In this document: positions 46,740 to 55,467 of the stretch, in pieces | Layout: each line of letters opens with the position of its first letter | How positions within the stretch are numbered: the first letter of the stretch is position 1 | NCBI RefSeq assembly: GCF_009834515.1 | Contig: NZ_CP019426.1 | Coordinates: forward strand, 434,001 to 498,000 | Direction of reading: 5' to 3' | Length of the DNA stretch: 64,000 bases | DNA from: Pseudomonas sp. R84 | GTDB lineage: Bacteria > Pseudomonadota > Gammaproteobacteria > Pseudomonadales > Pseudomonadaceae | Program-made: the position numbers and the translations under genes | The notes under the pieces: generated by a model | What the model was told of the DNA's origin: nothing | The model's database searches: none | The model's input: only the letters and a program-made list of their open reading frames with translations

Positions 46740-47360
46740 TCAGTCGTGATCTTCAAGGTACTGCAGGGCCATGCGTTCGGTGGCGACCTTAACCGGCGGC
46801 AGCAAGTGCGGCGCTACCAGCATCATGATCTGGTACACGACCAATCTCACCTCACCCTCCCGATCCAGAATCCGCTGATAATCCAGCGAAAACAGCAGCG
46901 TCATGGTGATCTGCTCCACCAACTGCCCCAACGCCTGCGTATCACTGACCAACTGCCCTCCAGCCTTCAACCGCGCCAGCAACGACGCTAGGGTGCGCTT
47001 CAACGCATTGAGCAGATGTCGAATGCCCTTGGCCAGTTTTGGCAGTCGTCCGGCGAGGTTCGACAGGTCCTGAAACAGAAAGCGATACTGCGCCAGCCGC
47101 TCGACGATCAAATGCAGAAACAGCCAGTAATCCTCAGGTGCCAGTTCCACATCCGCTGGCGGATCGAGCAGTGGCGCCAGTTCATTCTGGAAGCGTTCGA
47201 ACAACCCGAGAATCAGCGGTTCCTTGCCGTGGAAGTGGTAGTAGAGATTGCCCGGGCTGATCCCCATTTCGTTGGCCACCTCCATGGTGGAAACGTTCGG
47301 CTCGCCCTTTTCGTTGAACAGTTGCAAAGCACATTCGAGAATCCGGTCGCGGGTTTTCAT
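46740..47360 (-). CDS. phaD: TetR-family regulator PhaD
   Basis: 206 residues. N-terminal helix-turn-helix: RILECALQLFNEKGEPNVST and MGISPGNLYYHFHGKEPLI; all-helical ligand domain after about residue 60. In P. putida PhaD activates the pha genes, responding to a CoA intermediate of fatty acid oxidation. It is the last gene of phaC1-phaZ-phaC2-phaD and convergent to phaF. Confidence 0.95.
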   Translation of the reverse strand: MKTRDRILECALQLFNEKGEPNVSTMEVANEMGISPGNLYYHFHGKEPLILGLFERFQNELAPLLDPPADVELAPEDYWLFLHLIVERLAQYRFLFQDLSNLAGRLPKLAKGIRHLLNALKRTLASLLARLKAGGQLVSDTQALGQLVEQITMTLLFSLDYQRILDREGEVRLVVYQIMMLVAPHLLPPVKVATERMALQYLEDHD

Positions 47361-47390
47361 CCAGTCTTCTTAGAAAAGTTCGGTTAAGCG

Positions 47391-49073
47391 TCAGCGCACA
47401 CGCACGTAAGTACCGGGCGCTGCCTCCATCGGTGGATAGTTCGGATTGCCGAGGGTGAACGAGGTTTCGTGCTGGGCGCCGGAGCGCTGTTGAATCCATT
47501 CCAGCCACTGCGGCCACCAACTGCCGTCGACGTGCTTGCCGTCGTAGTACCAGGCGCGCGGGTCGCTGCTCATCTTGCCGTTCTCGACGTACGCGGCTTT
47601 CGGGTTGCTTGGCGGGTTGAGAATGCTCTGCACATGGCCGCTGTTGGACAGCAAGAAACGCCGCTCGCCACCGAGCAGCAGGGTCGAGCGATACACCGCA
47701 TCCCACGGTGTGATGTGGTCGTTCATGCCGGCGACGCTGAAGCTGTCGACGGTGACTTTCTGCAGATCGATCGGCGTGCCACAGACCTCAAGTCCACCCG
47801 GATGGGTCAGCGGGTTGTGCTTGAAGAAGTCCAGCAAGTCGCCGTGAAACGCGGCGGGCAGACGGGTGTTGTCGTTGTTCCAGTAGAGGATGTCGAAGGC
47901 CGGCGGCTCTTTGCCCAGCAGGTAGTTGTTGACGAAGTAGCTCCAGATCAGATCGTTGGGGCGCATCCAAGCGAAGACCTTGGCCATGTCGCGACCTTCG
48001 AGCACGCCTTTCTGATAGGAGCGACGCTTGGCCGCTTCGAGGGTTTGCTCATCGGCAAACAGCGTAGCCGAGGTTTCGATTTCGCTGTCGAGCAGGCTGA
48101 CCAGATACGTCGCGCTGGAAACCCTTCGCAGCTGCCGCTTGGCCTGCAAATGCCCTTGCAGCGCGGCGATGGTCAGCCCGCCAGCGCAGGCGCCCATCAG
48201 GTTGACCTCGCGGGCGCCGGTGATCGCCCGGCAGATGTTCATCGCTTCTTCCACAGCCTCGACGTAGGTCGACAGGCCCCATTCGCGATGGCGCACATCC
48301 GGGTTGCGCCAACTGATCATGAACGTCTGCAAACCGTTTTTCAGGGCGTACTGGACGAAGCTGTTGTGCGGGCTCAGGTCGAAAATGTAGTACTTGTTGA
48401 TTTGCGGCGGCACCACCAGCAGCGGCTTGGCGTACTGCTTTTCGCTCATCGGTTTGTACTGGATCAGTTCCAGCATCTCGTTGCGAAACACCACCGAGCC
48501 GGTGGTGGTGGCGACGGTTTTGCCGACCTCGAAAGCCTGTTTGGTCACCTGACGTGGCAAGCCGTCGTTGTGCAGCAGGTCATCGAACAAATGACTGAGA
48601 CCGCGCACCAGGCTGTGCCCACCGGAGTTGAACAGCTCCTTGACCGCCAGTGGATTGAGCAGGGTGTTCGACGGCGCCACGGCGTCGTTGAGCAGGGTGA
48701 AGGCGAAGTGCGCACGAGCGCGATCGTCCGGGCTCATGTTGCTTTCATCGATCCAGCTTTTGACCTGCTTCTGCCAGGCCAGATAGGCCTGCAGGCTACG
48801 CCGGTAAAACGGGTTGAGGCTCCACGCCGGATCGGCGAAGCGGCTGTCGTTCGGATTGGTCGGGTGCAGAGTTTCGCCGAGCAGCACGCGGCCCAATTGG
48901 CCGCCGAGTTTCAAGGCATGCTTCGCACTGTGGATCGGGTTACGCAGGCCATGGGCTGCCACATTGCGCAAGGTCGAAATCAAATCCCGCCCACGCAGGC
49001 CGGTGATCGCACTTTGTGCGTTGATGAACACGGCGGGGCTGGGCACTACGCCCGTCGCTGGTTTGTCGCGCAT
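47391..49073 (-). CDS. phaC2: Class II PHA synthase PhaC2
   Basis: 560 residues. Polymerises (R)-3-hydroxyacyl-CoA of medium chain length into PHA at the granule surface. The lipase-like box is MGACAGGLTIAAL (catalytic Cys), the Asp is in AGMNDHITPWDAVYRST and the His in SNSGHVQSILNPP. Between them the family sequence LVVPPQINKYYIFDLSPHNS is seen. Close paralogue of phaC1, with phaZ between. Confidence 0.96.
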   Translation of the reverse strand: MRDKPATGVVPSPAVFINAQSAITGLRGRDLISTLRNVAAHGLRNPIHSAKHALKLGGQLGRVLLGETLHPTNPNDSRFADPAWSLNPFYRRSLQAYLAWQKQVKSWIDESNMSPDDRARAHFAFTLLNDAVAPSNTLLNPLAVKELFNSGGHSLVRGLSHLFDDLLHNDGLPRQVTKQAFEVGKTVATTTGSVVFRNEMLELIQYKPMSEKQYAKPLLVVPPQINKYYIFDLSPHNSFVQYALKNGLQTFMISWRNPDVRHREWGLSTYVEAVEEAMNICRAITGAREVNLMGACAGGLTIAALQGHLQAKRQLRRVSSATYLVSLLDSEIETSATLFADEQTLEAAKRRSYQKGVLEGRDMAKVFAWMRPNDLIWSYFVNNYLLGKEPPAFDILYWNNDNTRLPAAFHGDLLDFFKHNPLTHPGGLEVCGTPIDLQKVTVDSFSVAGMNDHITPWDAVYRSTLLLGGERRFLLSNSGHVQSILNPPSNPKAAYVENGKMSSDPRAWYYDGKHVDGSWWPQWLEWIQQRSGAQHETSFTLGNPNYPPMEAAPGTYVRVR

Positions 49074-49212
49074 GACTCAACACTCCTTCGTCTTCAGGCC
49101 AAAAACAAACTCACCGAACCAGAACACCATAGACGCTGTTGCGGGTTGTTGCCTGCGCGGCGTCCTGCCGCGCACTCTTTGCCAAAGGCCTGCATAAAGC
49201 CTGCCGCCGGGT

Positions 49213-50067
49213 TTAACCGCCGAGCGGTGTCGGATGCGGATGCATCACCGCGCGCTGACGTTCCTCCTGGAGGAATTTCATGATGATCGGCGCCACCGCT
49301 TCGGCGCGGGTAATCAGGAACAGATGACCGTCGTCGATGATGTGCAGTTGGGCGTTGGGAATGCGCCAGGCGAGCATGCGCATGTTGATCAGCGGGATCA
49401 GCGGATCGTCATCGCCGGCCAGCACCAGCGTCGGCTGATGGATCTTGTGCAGCCAGTGAATGCTGGTCCAGCCCAAGCCGGCGAACAGTTGCCAGTAGTA
49501 ACCGAGCTTGCCCGCCGAACGCACTTTCGCGGCGTGGCTGGCCGCGAGCGTCGGGTCGCGACGGAACGAGCCGCCGTAGATCAGCGGGGCGATGCGGATC
49601 ACATGGGACGGCTGGATGTAGCGCCGGGGACTGGCCATCATCCACAGCACTTTCGGTTTGCCCGGCACCATCACCGCACCGGCAGCGGTCGCCGCCAGCA
49701 CCAGTTTCTTGCAGCGCTCGGGGTAGTCGTAGGCGAACTGCTGCGCGAGCGCGCCGCCCCACGACACGCCAATGACGTTGACCTGACCGTAGTCGAGGTA
49801 ATCGAGCATGCGCGAGGTCAGCTTGGCCAGACCGGGAAAGCGATACGGCCGGTTCGGCGTCGAGGAACCGCCGACACCGGGCACGTCGAAGGCGATCACT
49901 TCCAGATCTGGATCCAGTGCCGCGACAAACGGAAACACCAGCTCCAGGTTGGCGCCGATGCCGTTGAAAATCAGCAAGGGCGTCAAGTGAGGCTTGCCGG
50001 GGCGTACCGCCGTGCGGAGGGTCTGGCCATCCAGATCGACGGTACGGAATATGAACGGTTGCGGCAT
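49213..50067 (-). CDS. phaZ: Intracellular PHA depolymerase PhaZ
   Basis: 284 residues. alpha/beta hydrolase that mobilises mcl-PHA. Nucleophile elbow VIGVSWGGALAQQFAYDYP, Asp in LVLAGDDDPLIP, His in IIDDGHLFLITR. Position between phaC1 and phaC2 is standard. The 139-base gap before phaC2 holds no recognised signal. Confidence 0.96.
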   Translation of the reverse strand: MPQPFIFRTVDLDGQTLRTAVRPGKPHLTPLLIFNGIGANLELVFPFVAALDPDLEVIAFDVPGVGGSSTPNRPYRFPGLAKLTSRMLDYLDYGQVNVIGVSWGGALAQQFAYDYPERCKKLVLAATAAGAVMVPGKPKVLWMMASPRRYIQPSHVIRIAPLIYGGSFRRDPTLAASHAAKVRSAGKLGYYWQLFAGLGWTSIHWLHKIHQPTLVLAGDDDPLIPLINMRMLAWRIPNAQLHIIDDGHLFLITRAEAVAPIIMKFLQEERQRAVMHPHPTPLGG

Positions 50068-50108
50068 GCGTCAGGCCCTGTGGATTTCAAGTACACCCCG
50101 CCCCCTGT

Positions 50109-50190
50109 GTAGGAGCTGCCGAAGGCTGCGATCTGTTGATCTTGATTTTAAAAACAGAATCAAAAGATCGCAGCCTGCGGCAGCTCCTAC
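50109..50190. repeat. REP-type inverted pair, AGCTGCCGAAGGCTGCGATC family
   Basis: Inverted copies GTAGGAGCTGCCGAAGGCTG... and ...CAGCCTGCGGCAGCTCCTAC between phaC1 and phaZ; here the outer ends point inward-out compared with the copies at 1041 and 14746. Confidence 0.87.
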
Positions 50191-50209
50191 ATTGGGCCGG
50201 GTGTGTCAG

Positions 50210-51889
50210 TTACCGCTCGTGAACGTAAGTGCCCGGCGAGGCTTCACCCGCCGGATACGCTTTATTGCCCAGTTTCAGCGGGGCCTTTTTCAGGTTGCCC
50301 GAGCGCTCGGCCTGCCACGTCTGCCAGTACAGCCACCAGGAGTCGGTGTGCTTGGTCGAGTTCTCTTGCCATTCATCGGCATTGGCAGCCACTTCTTCGC
50401 TGGTCATGTAGCGCGATTTCGGATTGCCCGGCGGGTTCAGGATGCTCTGGATATGCCCACTGCTCGACAGCACGAATTCCACTTTGCCGCCGAACAACTG
50501 CGCCGACTTGTAGCAGGACTTCCACGGCGTGATGTGGTCGTTGGTGCCGGCCAGCGAGAAGATATCGGCCGTGACCTGCTTGAGGTCGATCGGCGTGCCG
50601 CACACTTCCAGTGCATTCGGGCGGATCAGTGGGTTGTTTTTGAACATCTCGATCAGGTCGCCGTGGAACGCAGCGGGCAACCGGGTGGTGTCGTTGTTCC
50701 AGAACAGGATGTCGAACACCGGCGGCTCATTGCCGAGCAGGTAGTTGTTGACCCAGTAGTTCCAGATAAGGTCGTTGGGACGCATCCAGGCGAAGACCTT
50801 GGCCATGTCTTTGCCTTCGAGCACGCCGGCCTGGTACGAATGGCGCTTGGCGGTCTCCAGAGTCTGCTCGTCGACGAACAGGGCGACGTCGCTGTCCAGC
50901 GTCGTGTCGAGCACGCTGACCAGCAGCGTGAGGGCATTGACCTTCTTCTCGCCGATCGCCGCGTAATGGCCGAGCAGGGCGGTGCAGGTGATGCCGCCGG
51001 AGCAGGCGCCGAGCATGTTCACGTCTTTGCTGCCGGTAATCGCGGTGACCACGTCGACGGCTTCTTTCAGCGCGTCGATATAGGTCGACAGGCCCCACTC
51101 GCGCTGTGCTTTGGTCGGGTTGCGCCAGCTGACGATAAACGTCTGCACGTTATTGCGCAGGCAGAAGCGCGCCAGACTCTTGTCCGGGCTCAAATCGAAT
51201 ACGTAGAACTTGTTGATCTGCGGCGGCACCACCAGCAAAGGGCGCTCGTGGACTTGCTCGGTGATCGGCTTGTACTGGATCAGCTCCAGCACGTCGTTGC
51301 GAAACACCACCGCGCCTTCGGTGACGCCGAGGCTCTTGCCGACTTCAAACGCGCCCATGTTGACCTGGCTCGGCATGCCGCCGTTGTGCACCAGATCCTT
51401 GGCCAGATGCGAGAGACCGTCGAGCAGGCTTTTGCCGCCGGTTTCGAAGAAGCGTTTCACGGCGGCCGGGTTGGCGGCGGTGTTGGTCGGGGCCATGGCT
51501 TCGGTCATCAGGTTGATGACAAAGTGGCCGCGGGCAATGTCTTTGGGTGACAGGCTGCTGTCATCGATCCAGGCATGGAGTTCCTTGCGCCACGCCAGGT
51601 AAGTTTGCAGATAACGTTTGTAGAGCGGGTTCTGGCTCCACGCAGGATCAGCGAAGCGACGGTCATCGCCAGCCGGTTGCAGTTCGGATTTTCCAAACAA
51701 CACGTTCTTCAGTTCGAGGCCGAAATGGGTGACGTGCTTGACGCTATGGATCGGTTGTCTGATGGCCTGTTTCAGCACCATACGAGCAGAGGCCAGCAGA
51801 TCCTTTCCGCGTAGCCCAACGACGGGATTAAGCCCCAGGGTGTTTTCCGAGGCTTGGTACTTCAGGTCATCGTTATTCTTGTTACTCAT
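50210..51889 (-). CDS. phaC1: Class II PHA synthase PhaC1
   Basis: 559 residues. Main mcl-PHA synthase. Catalytic Cys in MLGACSGGITCTALLGHYA, Asp in AGTNDHITPWKSCYKSA, His in SSSGHIQSILNPPGNPKSRY. The N-terminus NTLGLNPVVGLRGKDLLASARMVL is typical. First gene of the phaC1ZC2D run; a sigma-54 type promoter match lies about 120 bases upstream. Confidence 0.97.
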   Translation of the reverse strand: MSNKNNDDLKYQASENTLGLNPVVGLRGKDLLASARMVLKQAIRQPIHSVKHVTHFGLELKNVLFGKSELQPAGDDRRFADPAWSQNPLYKRYLQTYLAWRKELHAWIDDSSLSPKDIARGHFVINLMTEAMAPTNTAANPAAVKRFFETGGKSLLDGLSHLAKDLVHNGGMPSQVNMGAFEVGKSLGVTEGAVVFRNDVLELIQYKPITEQVHERPLLVVPPQINKFYVFDLSPDKSLARFCLRNNVQTFIVSWRNPTKAQREWGLSTYIDALKEAVDVVTAITGSKDVNMLGACSGGITCTALLGHYAAIGEKKVNALTLLVSVLDTTLDSDVALFVDEQTLETAKRHSYQAGVLEGKDMAKVFAWMRPNDLIWNYWVNNYLLGNEPPVFDILFWNNDTTRLPAAFHGDLIEMFKNNPLIRPNALEVCGTPIDLKQVTADIFSLAGTNDHITPWKSCYKSAQLFGGKVEFVLSSSGHIQSILNPPGNPKSRYMTSEEVAANADEWQENSTKHTDSWWLYWQTWQAERSGNLKKAPLKLGNKAYPAGEASPGTYVHER

Positions 51890-52011
51890 CTACGACGCTC
51901 CATTGTCCTGAGACGAGTACCCGGTTTTCTGTGCAGTTCCACAGCCAATGCCAGGTACTACTGCTCGGGTGACCGTTAATTCTGCATAGCTGCTTTACAG
52001 TCGTAGAGCAC

Positions 52012-52027
52012 TGCAGGGAACTTGCCA
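52012..52027 (-). promoter_or_regulatory. Sigma-54 type promoter match upstream of phaC1
   Basis: Read on the minus strand: TGGCAA-GTTCC-CTGCA, with GG and GC at the exact ten-base spacing (consensus TGGCAC-N5-TTGCA). The predicted start is near 52000, leaving a leader of about 110 bases. A -24/-12 sequence before phaC1 has been noted in other pseudomonads; use in vivo is unproved here. Confidence 0.55.
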
Positions 52028-52144
52028 GCTCCATTGGTTACCCGAGTTTAATTTTTTTCGCAAGCGGGCCGATCCTCGGCCACACAGCGGAGCATTCAAA
52101 CAGATGAATTTAGAAAATGCCCTCTAATGAGCGCAAGGCTCGGG

Positions 52145-52516
52145 CTAGAGCATCAGCTTGACGATCGACTCGTTCGGGTCGCGGGTTTTTCCGGCGGCTT
52201 TGAGCTCGGCCAGATAATCGGCCCAGAGTGCGTCATAACGTCGCCCCAGCTCGTAGAGATAATCCCAGGTGAACAAGCCGCTGTCGTGACCGTCGTCGAA
52301 GGTCAGTTTCAGTGCGTAGTGACCGGCCGGTTGCAGCTTGCTCAGACCGACGTTGATCTTGCCGAATTGCAGGATCGGTTTGCCGTGGCCCTGGACCTCG
52401 GCGGAGGGCGAATGCACGCGCAGGAATTCGGCGGGCAGGGTGTATTCCTCGCCGGACGCGTAGGTGAGCGTCAGGGTTTTCGAGGCTTTGTGCAGTTTGA
52501 TGTCGGTAGGAATCAT
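52145..52516 (-). CDS. DUF971 (gamma-butyrobetaine hydroxylase-like N-terminal) protein
   Basis: 123 residues. Pattern LHKASKTLTLTYASGEEYTLPAEFLRVHSPSAEVQGHG and DGHDSGLFTWDYLYELG is that of DUF971 proteins, which resemble the small N-terminal domain of gamma-butyrobetaine hydroxylases. Commonly adjacent to hslVU in pseudomonads. It may bind iron-sulfur or metal in other proteins; its role is unknown. The start is ATG 52516; a TTG-initiated extension of seven residues is less likely. Confidence 0.88.
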   Translation of the reverse strand: MIPTDIKLHKASKTLTLTYASGEEYTLPAEFLRVHSPSAEVQGHGKPILQFGKINVGLSKLQPAGHYALKLTFDDGHDSGLFTWDYLYELGRRYDALWADYLAELKAAGKTRDPNESIVKLML

Positions 52517-52527
52517 AAAAACAGCCT

Positions 52528-52592
52528 TGAGCTGCAAGCAACAAGCTGCAAGCTTAACTCAGCTTGCCGCTTGTAGCTCGGAGCTTGCCGCT
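52528..52592. repeat. AGCTGCAAGC-type short-word repeat between hslU and DUF971 gene
   Basis: Words GAGCTGCAAGCAACAAGCTG, CAAGCTT, AGCTTGCCGCTTGTAGCTCG and GAGCTTGCCGCTT fill the gap. Same type as 41370-41466. Confidence 0.6.
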
Positions 52593-53930
52593 TTACAGAA
52601 TATAACGGGACAGGTCTTCGTTCTTCGCCAATTCGCCGAGGTGGCTGTTGACGTATTCGGCGTCGATCAGAATCGGCTTCTCATCGTGGGTGCTGGCCAG
52701 ATCGCCGGCACTGAACGACACCTCTTCGAGCAAACGCTCAAGCAGCGTGTGCAGACGACGGGCACCGATGTTCTCGGTCTTCTCGTTGACCTGCCAGGCG
52801 ATCTCCGCCAGACGCTTGATGCCTTCCGGCTGGAACTGGATGTTCAGGCCTTCGGTTTTCAGCAGCGCGCAGTATTGCTCGGTGAGCGAAGCGTGCGGTT
52901 CGCTGAGGATGCGCTCGAAGTCCGACGGGCTCAGGGCTTTGAGTTCGACGCGGATCGGCAGGCGACCTTGCAGCTCAGGCACCAGATCGCTCGGCTTGCT
53001 CAGGTGGAACGCACCGGACGCGATGAACAGGATGTGGTCAGTCTTGACCATGCCCAGTTTGGTGTTGACGGTGCAGCCTTCGATCAGCGGTAGCAGGTCG
53101 CGCTGTACGCCTTCACGGGAGACATCGGCGCCGCCGACATTGCCACGTTTGGCGACTTTGTCGATCTCGTCGATGAACACGATGCCGTGCTGCTCAACCG
53201 CTTCCAGCGCTTTGGCCTTCAGCTCTTCTTCATTGACCAGACGCCCGGCTTCTTCGTCGCGCACCAGTTTCAGCGCTTCTTTGACCTTGAGCTTGCGCGC
53301 CTTCTTCTTGCCCTTGCCCATGTTGGCGAACAGCGACTGCAACTGGTTGGTCATCTCTTCCATGCCAGGCGGCGTGGCGATTTCGATGCCGGCAACTTCG
53401 GCGACTTCGATCTCGATTTCCTTGTCGTCCAGCTGACCTTCGCGCAGGCGCTTGCGGAACAGCTGACGAGTGTTGGAATCGCTGCTCGGCGCTTCTTCAT
53501 TGCTGAAGCCCATGCGCGCCGGCGGCAGCAGTGCGTCGAGGATACGATCCTCGGCAGCATCTTCAGCGCGATGGCGAACGCGGGTCATTTCCTGCTCGCG
53601 GAGCATCTTGATCGCAGCGTCGGCCAGATCACGGATGATCGACTCGACGTCGCGGCCAACGTAGCCGACTTCGGTGAACTTGGTCGCTTCGACCTTGATG
53701 AACGGCGCGTTGGCCAGTTTCGCCAGACGACGGGCGATTTCGGTTTTACCGACACCGGTCGGGCCGATCATCAGGATGTTCTTCGGGGTCACTTCAACGC
53801 GCAGCTCTTCAGGCAGCTGCATGCGGCGCCAGCGGTTGCGCAGGGCAATCGCGACGGCGCGCTTGGCATCGTCCTGGCCGATGATGTGGCGGTTGAGTTC
53901 GTGGACGATTTCGCGGGGAGTCATGGACAT
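52593..53930 (-). CDS. hslU: ATP-dependent protease ATPase subunit HslU
   Basis: 445 residues. AAA+ unfoldase partner of HslV. N-terminal [34 protein letters not shown], Walker [16 protein letters not shown], pore GYVGRD (YVGR loop), I-domain at about 110-240, Walker [12 protein letters not shown], sensor [17 protein letters not shown] and the C-terminal DLSRYIL tail that docks into HslV. Lies 54 bases after hslV. Confidence 0.98.
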   Translation of the reverse strand: MSMTPREIVHELNRHIIGQDDAKRAVAIALRNRWRRMQLPEELRVEVTPKNILMIGPTGVGKTEIARRLAKLANAPFIKVEATKFTEVGYVGRDVESIIRDLADAAIKMLREQEMTRVRHRAEDAAEDRILDALLPPARMGFSNEEAPSSDSNTRQLFRKRLREGQLDDKEIEIEVAEVAGIEIATPPGMEEMTNQLQSLFANMGKGKKKARKLKVKEALKLVRDEEAGRLVNEEELKAKALEAVEQHGIVFIDEIDKVAKRGNVGGADVSREGVQRDLLPLIEGCTVNTKLGMVKTDHILFIASGAFHLSKPSDLVPELQGRLPIRVELKALSPSDFERILSEPHASLTEQYCALLKTEGLNIQFQPEGIKRLAEIAWQVNEKTENIGARRLHTLLERLLEEVSFSAGDLASTHDEKPILIDAEYVNSHLGELAKNEDLSRYIL

Positions 53931-53984
53931 AGTAGTTGACGGTCCTCAAGCAGAAACAAGCCGTGGCACAGGGCCGCGTCAGGC

Positions 53985-54515
53985 TTATTCAGCGAGATCC
54001 TGCTCCTCAATGGTCTGAGTGTGGTTGGTGAATACACAGATGTCGCCAGCGATACCGAGGGCGGTCTCGACGATTTCACGGGCCGACAGGTCGGTCTTTT
54101 TCAACAGCGCGCTGGCGGCGGCTTGCGCATAGGCGCCACCGGAACCCATGGCGATCAGGCCGTCTTCGGGTTCGACCACGTCACCGTTGCCGGTGATGAT
54201 CAGCGAGGCGTCTTTGTTGGCAACCGCGAGCATGGCTTCGAGGCGGCTCAGGGAGCGGTCGGTGCGCCATTCTTTGGCGAGTTCGACAGCGGCGCGCACC
54301 AGGTGGCCCTGATGTTTTTCAAGCTGGCCTTCGAAACGTTCGAAGAGGGTAAAGGCGTCGGCGGTGGCACCGGCAAAACCGGCGATGACCTGGCCGTGGT
54401 ACAGGCGACGGACTTTTTTCGCGTTGCCTTTCATCACGGTATTGCCGAGAGAAACCTGGCCGTCGCCGCCCATGACGACTTTGCCGTGACGGCGGACTGA
54501 AACGATGGTGGTCAA
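53985..54515 (-). CDS. hslV: ATP-dependent protease peptidase subunit HslV
   Basis: 176 residues, the same as the E. coli enzyme, when started at TTG 54515. The protein then begins [20 protein letters not shown], and loss of Met exposes the catalytic Thr. GGAGA lies nearby upstream. A longer frame beginning with ATG at 54563 would bury the Thr and covers the predicted promoter leader, so it was rejected. The gly-rich [15 protein letters not shown] is usual. Preceded by a heat-shock promoter match. Confidence 0.96.
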   Translation of the reverse strand: MTTIVSVRRHGKVVMGGDGQVSLGNTVMKGNAKKVRRLYHGQVIAGFAGATADAFTLFERFEGQLEKHQGHLVRAAVELAKEWRTDRSLSRLEAMLAVANKDASLIITGNGDVVEPEDGLIAMGSGGAYAQAAASALLKKTDLSAREIVETALGIAGDICVFTNHTQTIEEQDLAE

Positions 54516-54561
54516 GGGAAGAGTCTCCACACAGCGGGGCGAAAGTGCCTTATGCCCATTC

Positions 54562-54588
54562 ATATGGGGGTGCTGGAGAGGATTTCAA
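54562..54588 (-). promoter_or_regulatory. Heat-shock (sigma-32) promoter of hslVU
   Basis: On the minus strand TTGAAA (54588-54583), a 13-base spacer, then CCCCATAT (54569-54562). This fits the RpoH consensus CTTGAAA-N11-16-CCCCATNT closely. The start would be near 54555, about 40 bases before the hslV TTG. The spacing, match and known heat-shock control of hslVU agree. Confidence 0.72.
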
Positions 54589-54657
54589 CCGGGGAGGGTG
54601 CGCAGGGACGAACGGCGGGTGTTTGATCGGGGGGATCTAGTGCTTGATAAGACGCCT

Positions 54658-54720
54658 TCGCGAGCAGGCTCGCTCCCACAGGGACTGCGTTATTCCTGTG
54701 GGAGCGAGCCTGCTCGCGAA
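54658..54720. repeat. REP-type inverted pair, GTGGGAGCGAGCCTGCTCGCGAA family
   Basis: Inverted copies TCGCGAGCAGGCTCGCTCCC... and ...GGGAGCGAGCCTGCTCGCGA between the SPOR gene and hslV. Confidence 0.88.
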
Positions 54721-54749
54721 TGAACGATGACGCGGTACTACTGGTGGAA

Positions 54750-55466
54750 TCAGCGGCTCTGGCGTTGTTGTAACAACAGGTTGCTGAAGCCGGCGCCGGC
54801 CAGTTGTTTCTGCGCGGTGGTCAGTTGTTCGCGGTTGCTGAACGGGCCGACCAGTACGCGGTACCAGGTTTCATCCTTCACTGTGCCGGACTCAACCGCC
54901 ACCGCCTGACCGAGCAGAATGATCTGCGCGCGGACCTTGTCGGCATCGGTTTCCTTGCGGAACGAGCCGGCCTGCAGGAAGAACTTGGTCACCGGCGCCG
55001 CTTTGCTCACTGGTGGCGCTGGCGGTGGGGTAATCCCGGCCAGGGCTGCCTGCGCGCGCGCGGTGTCGATCTTCGCCGCTTCCGCCGGGGTCACCGGCGT
55101 GGTCGGGATGGCCGGCACTTGTGGCGTCGGCAAGGTCTTCTCCGGCACGGCGTCCGGCGGCACGATCACCTCCGATTCCGGCAGCAGGGTGTAGAAGTCG
55201 TACTTCGGCTTGACCGGTTGCGTCGGGCTCGGCGGGGTCTTGTTGGCCTCGGCAATCTTCGACGCTTTCTGCTGTTGTGCCTGCTCGACCTTCTCACGCT
55301 TGACCGTGTCGCTGCCCTTGCCCGGCTCCAGCTTCATCAGGAACACGATGAACGCGCCGACTGTCAGGCCGATGGCCATCCACAGCCAGCCCGGAATCGG
55401 TTGCTTCGCAGGAGCTTGGTAACGGCTGGCGCCACGTTTGGGTGCAGGTTTTTTCTTGGCAGCCAA
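54750..55466 (-). CDS. SPOR-domain (FtsN-like) protein
   Basis: 238 residues. Short basic cytoplasmic N-terminus (AAKKKPAPKRGASRY), one membrane helix at about 26-45, a Pro-rich periplasmic linker and a C-terminal SPOR domain (about 160-236: KFFLQAGSFRKETDADKVRAQI, TWYRVLVGPFSNREQL). SPOR domains bind denuded septal glycan. The layout is that of FtsN, and position after argS is where many pseudomonads keep this gene, but the cell-division role is inferred. Lies next to argS with no gap. Confidence 0.9.
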   Translation of the reverse strand: MAAKKKPAPKRGASRYQAPAKQPIPGWLWMAIGLTVGAFIVFLMKLEPGKGSDTVKREKVEQAQQQKASKIAEANKTPPSPTQPVKPKYDFYTLLPESEVIVPPDAVPEKTLPTPQVPAIPTTPVTPAEAAKIDTARAQAALAGITPPPAPPVSKAAPVTKFFLQAGSFRKETDADKVRAQIILLGQAVAVESGTVKDETWYRVLVGPFSNREQLTTAQKQLAGAGFSNLLLQQRQSR

Positions 55467-55467
55467 C

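Noticed and set aside
47469..49283. A 604-residue plus-strand frame opposite phaC2
   Set aside because: Shadow of the class II synthase; no ribosome site and no recognisable domain.
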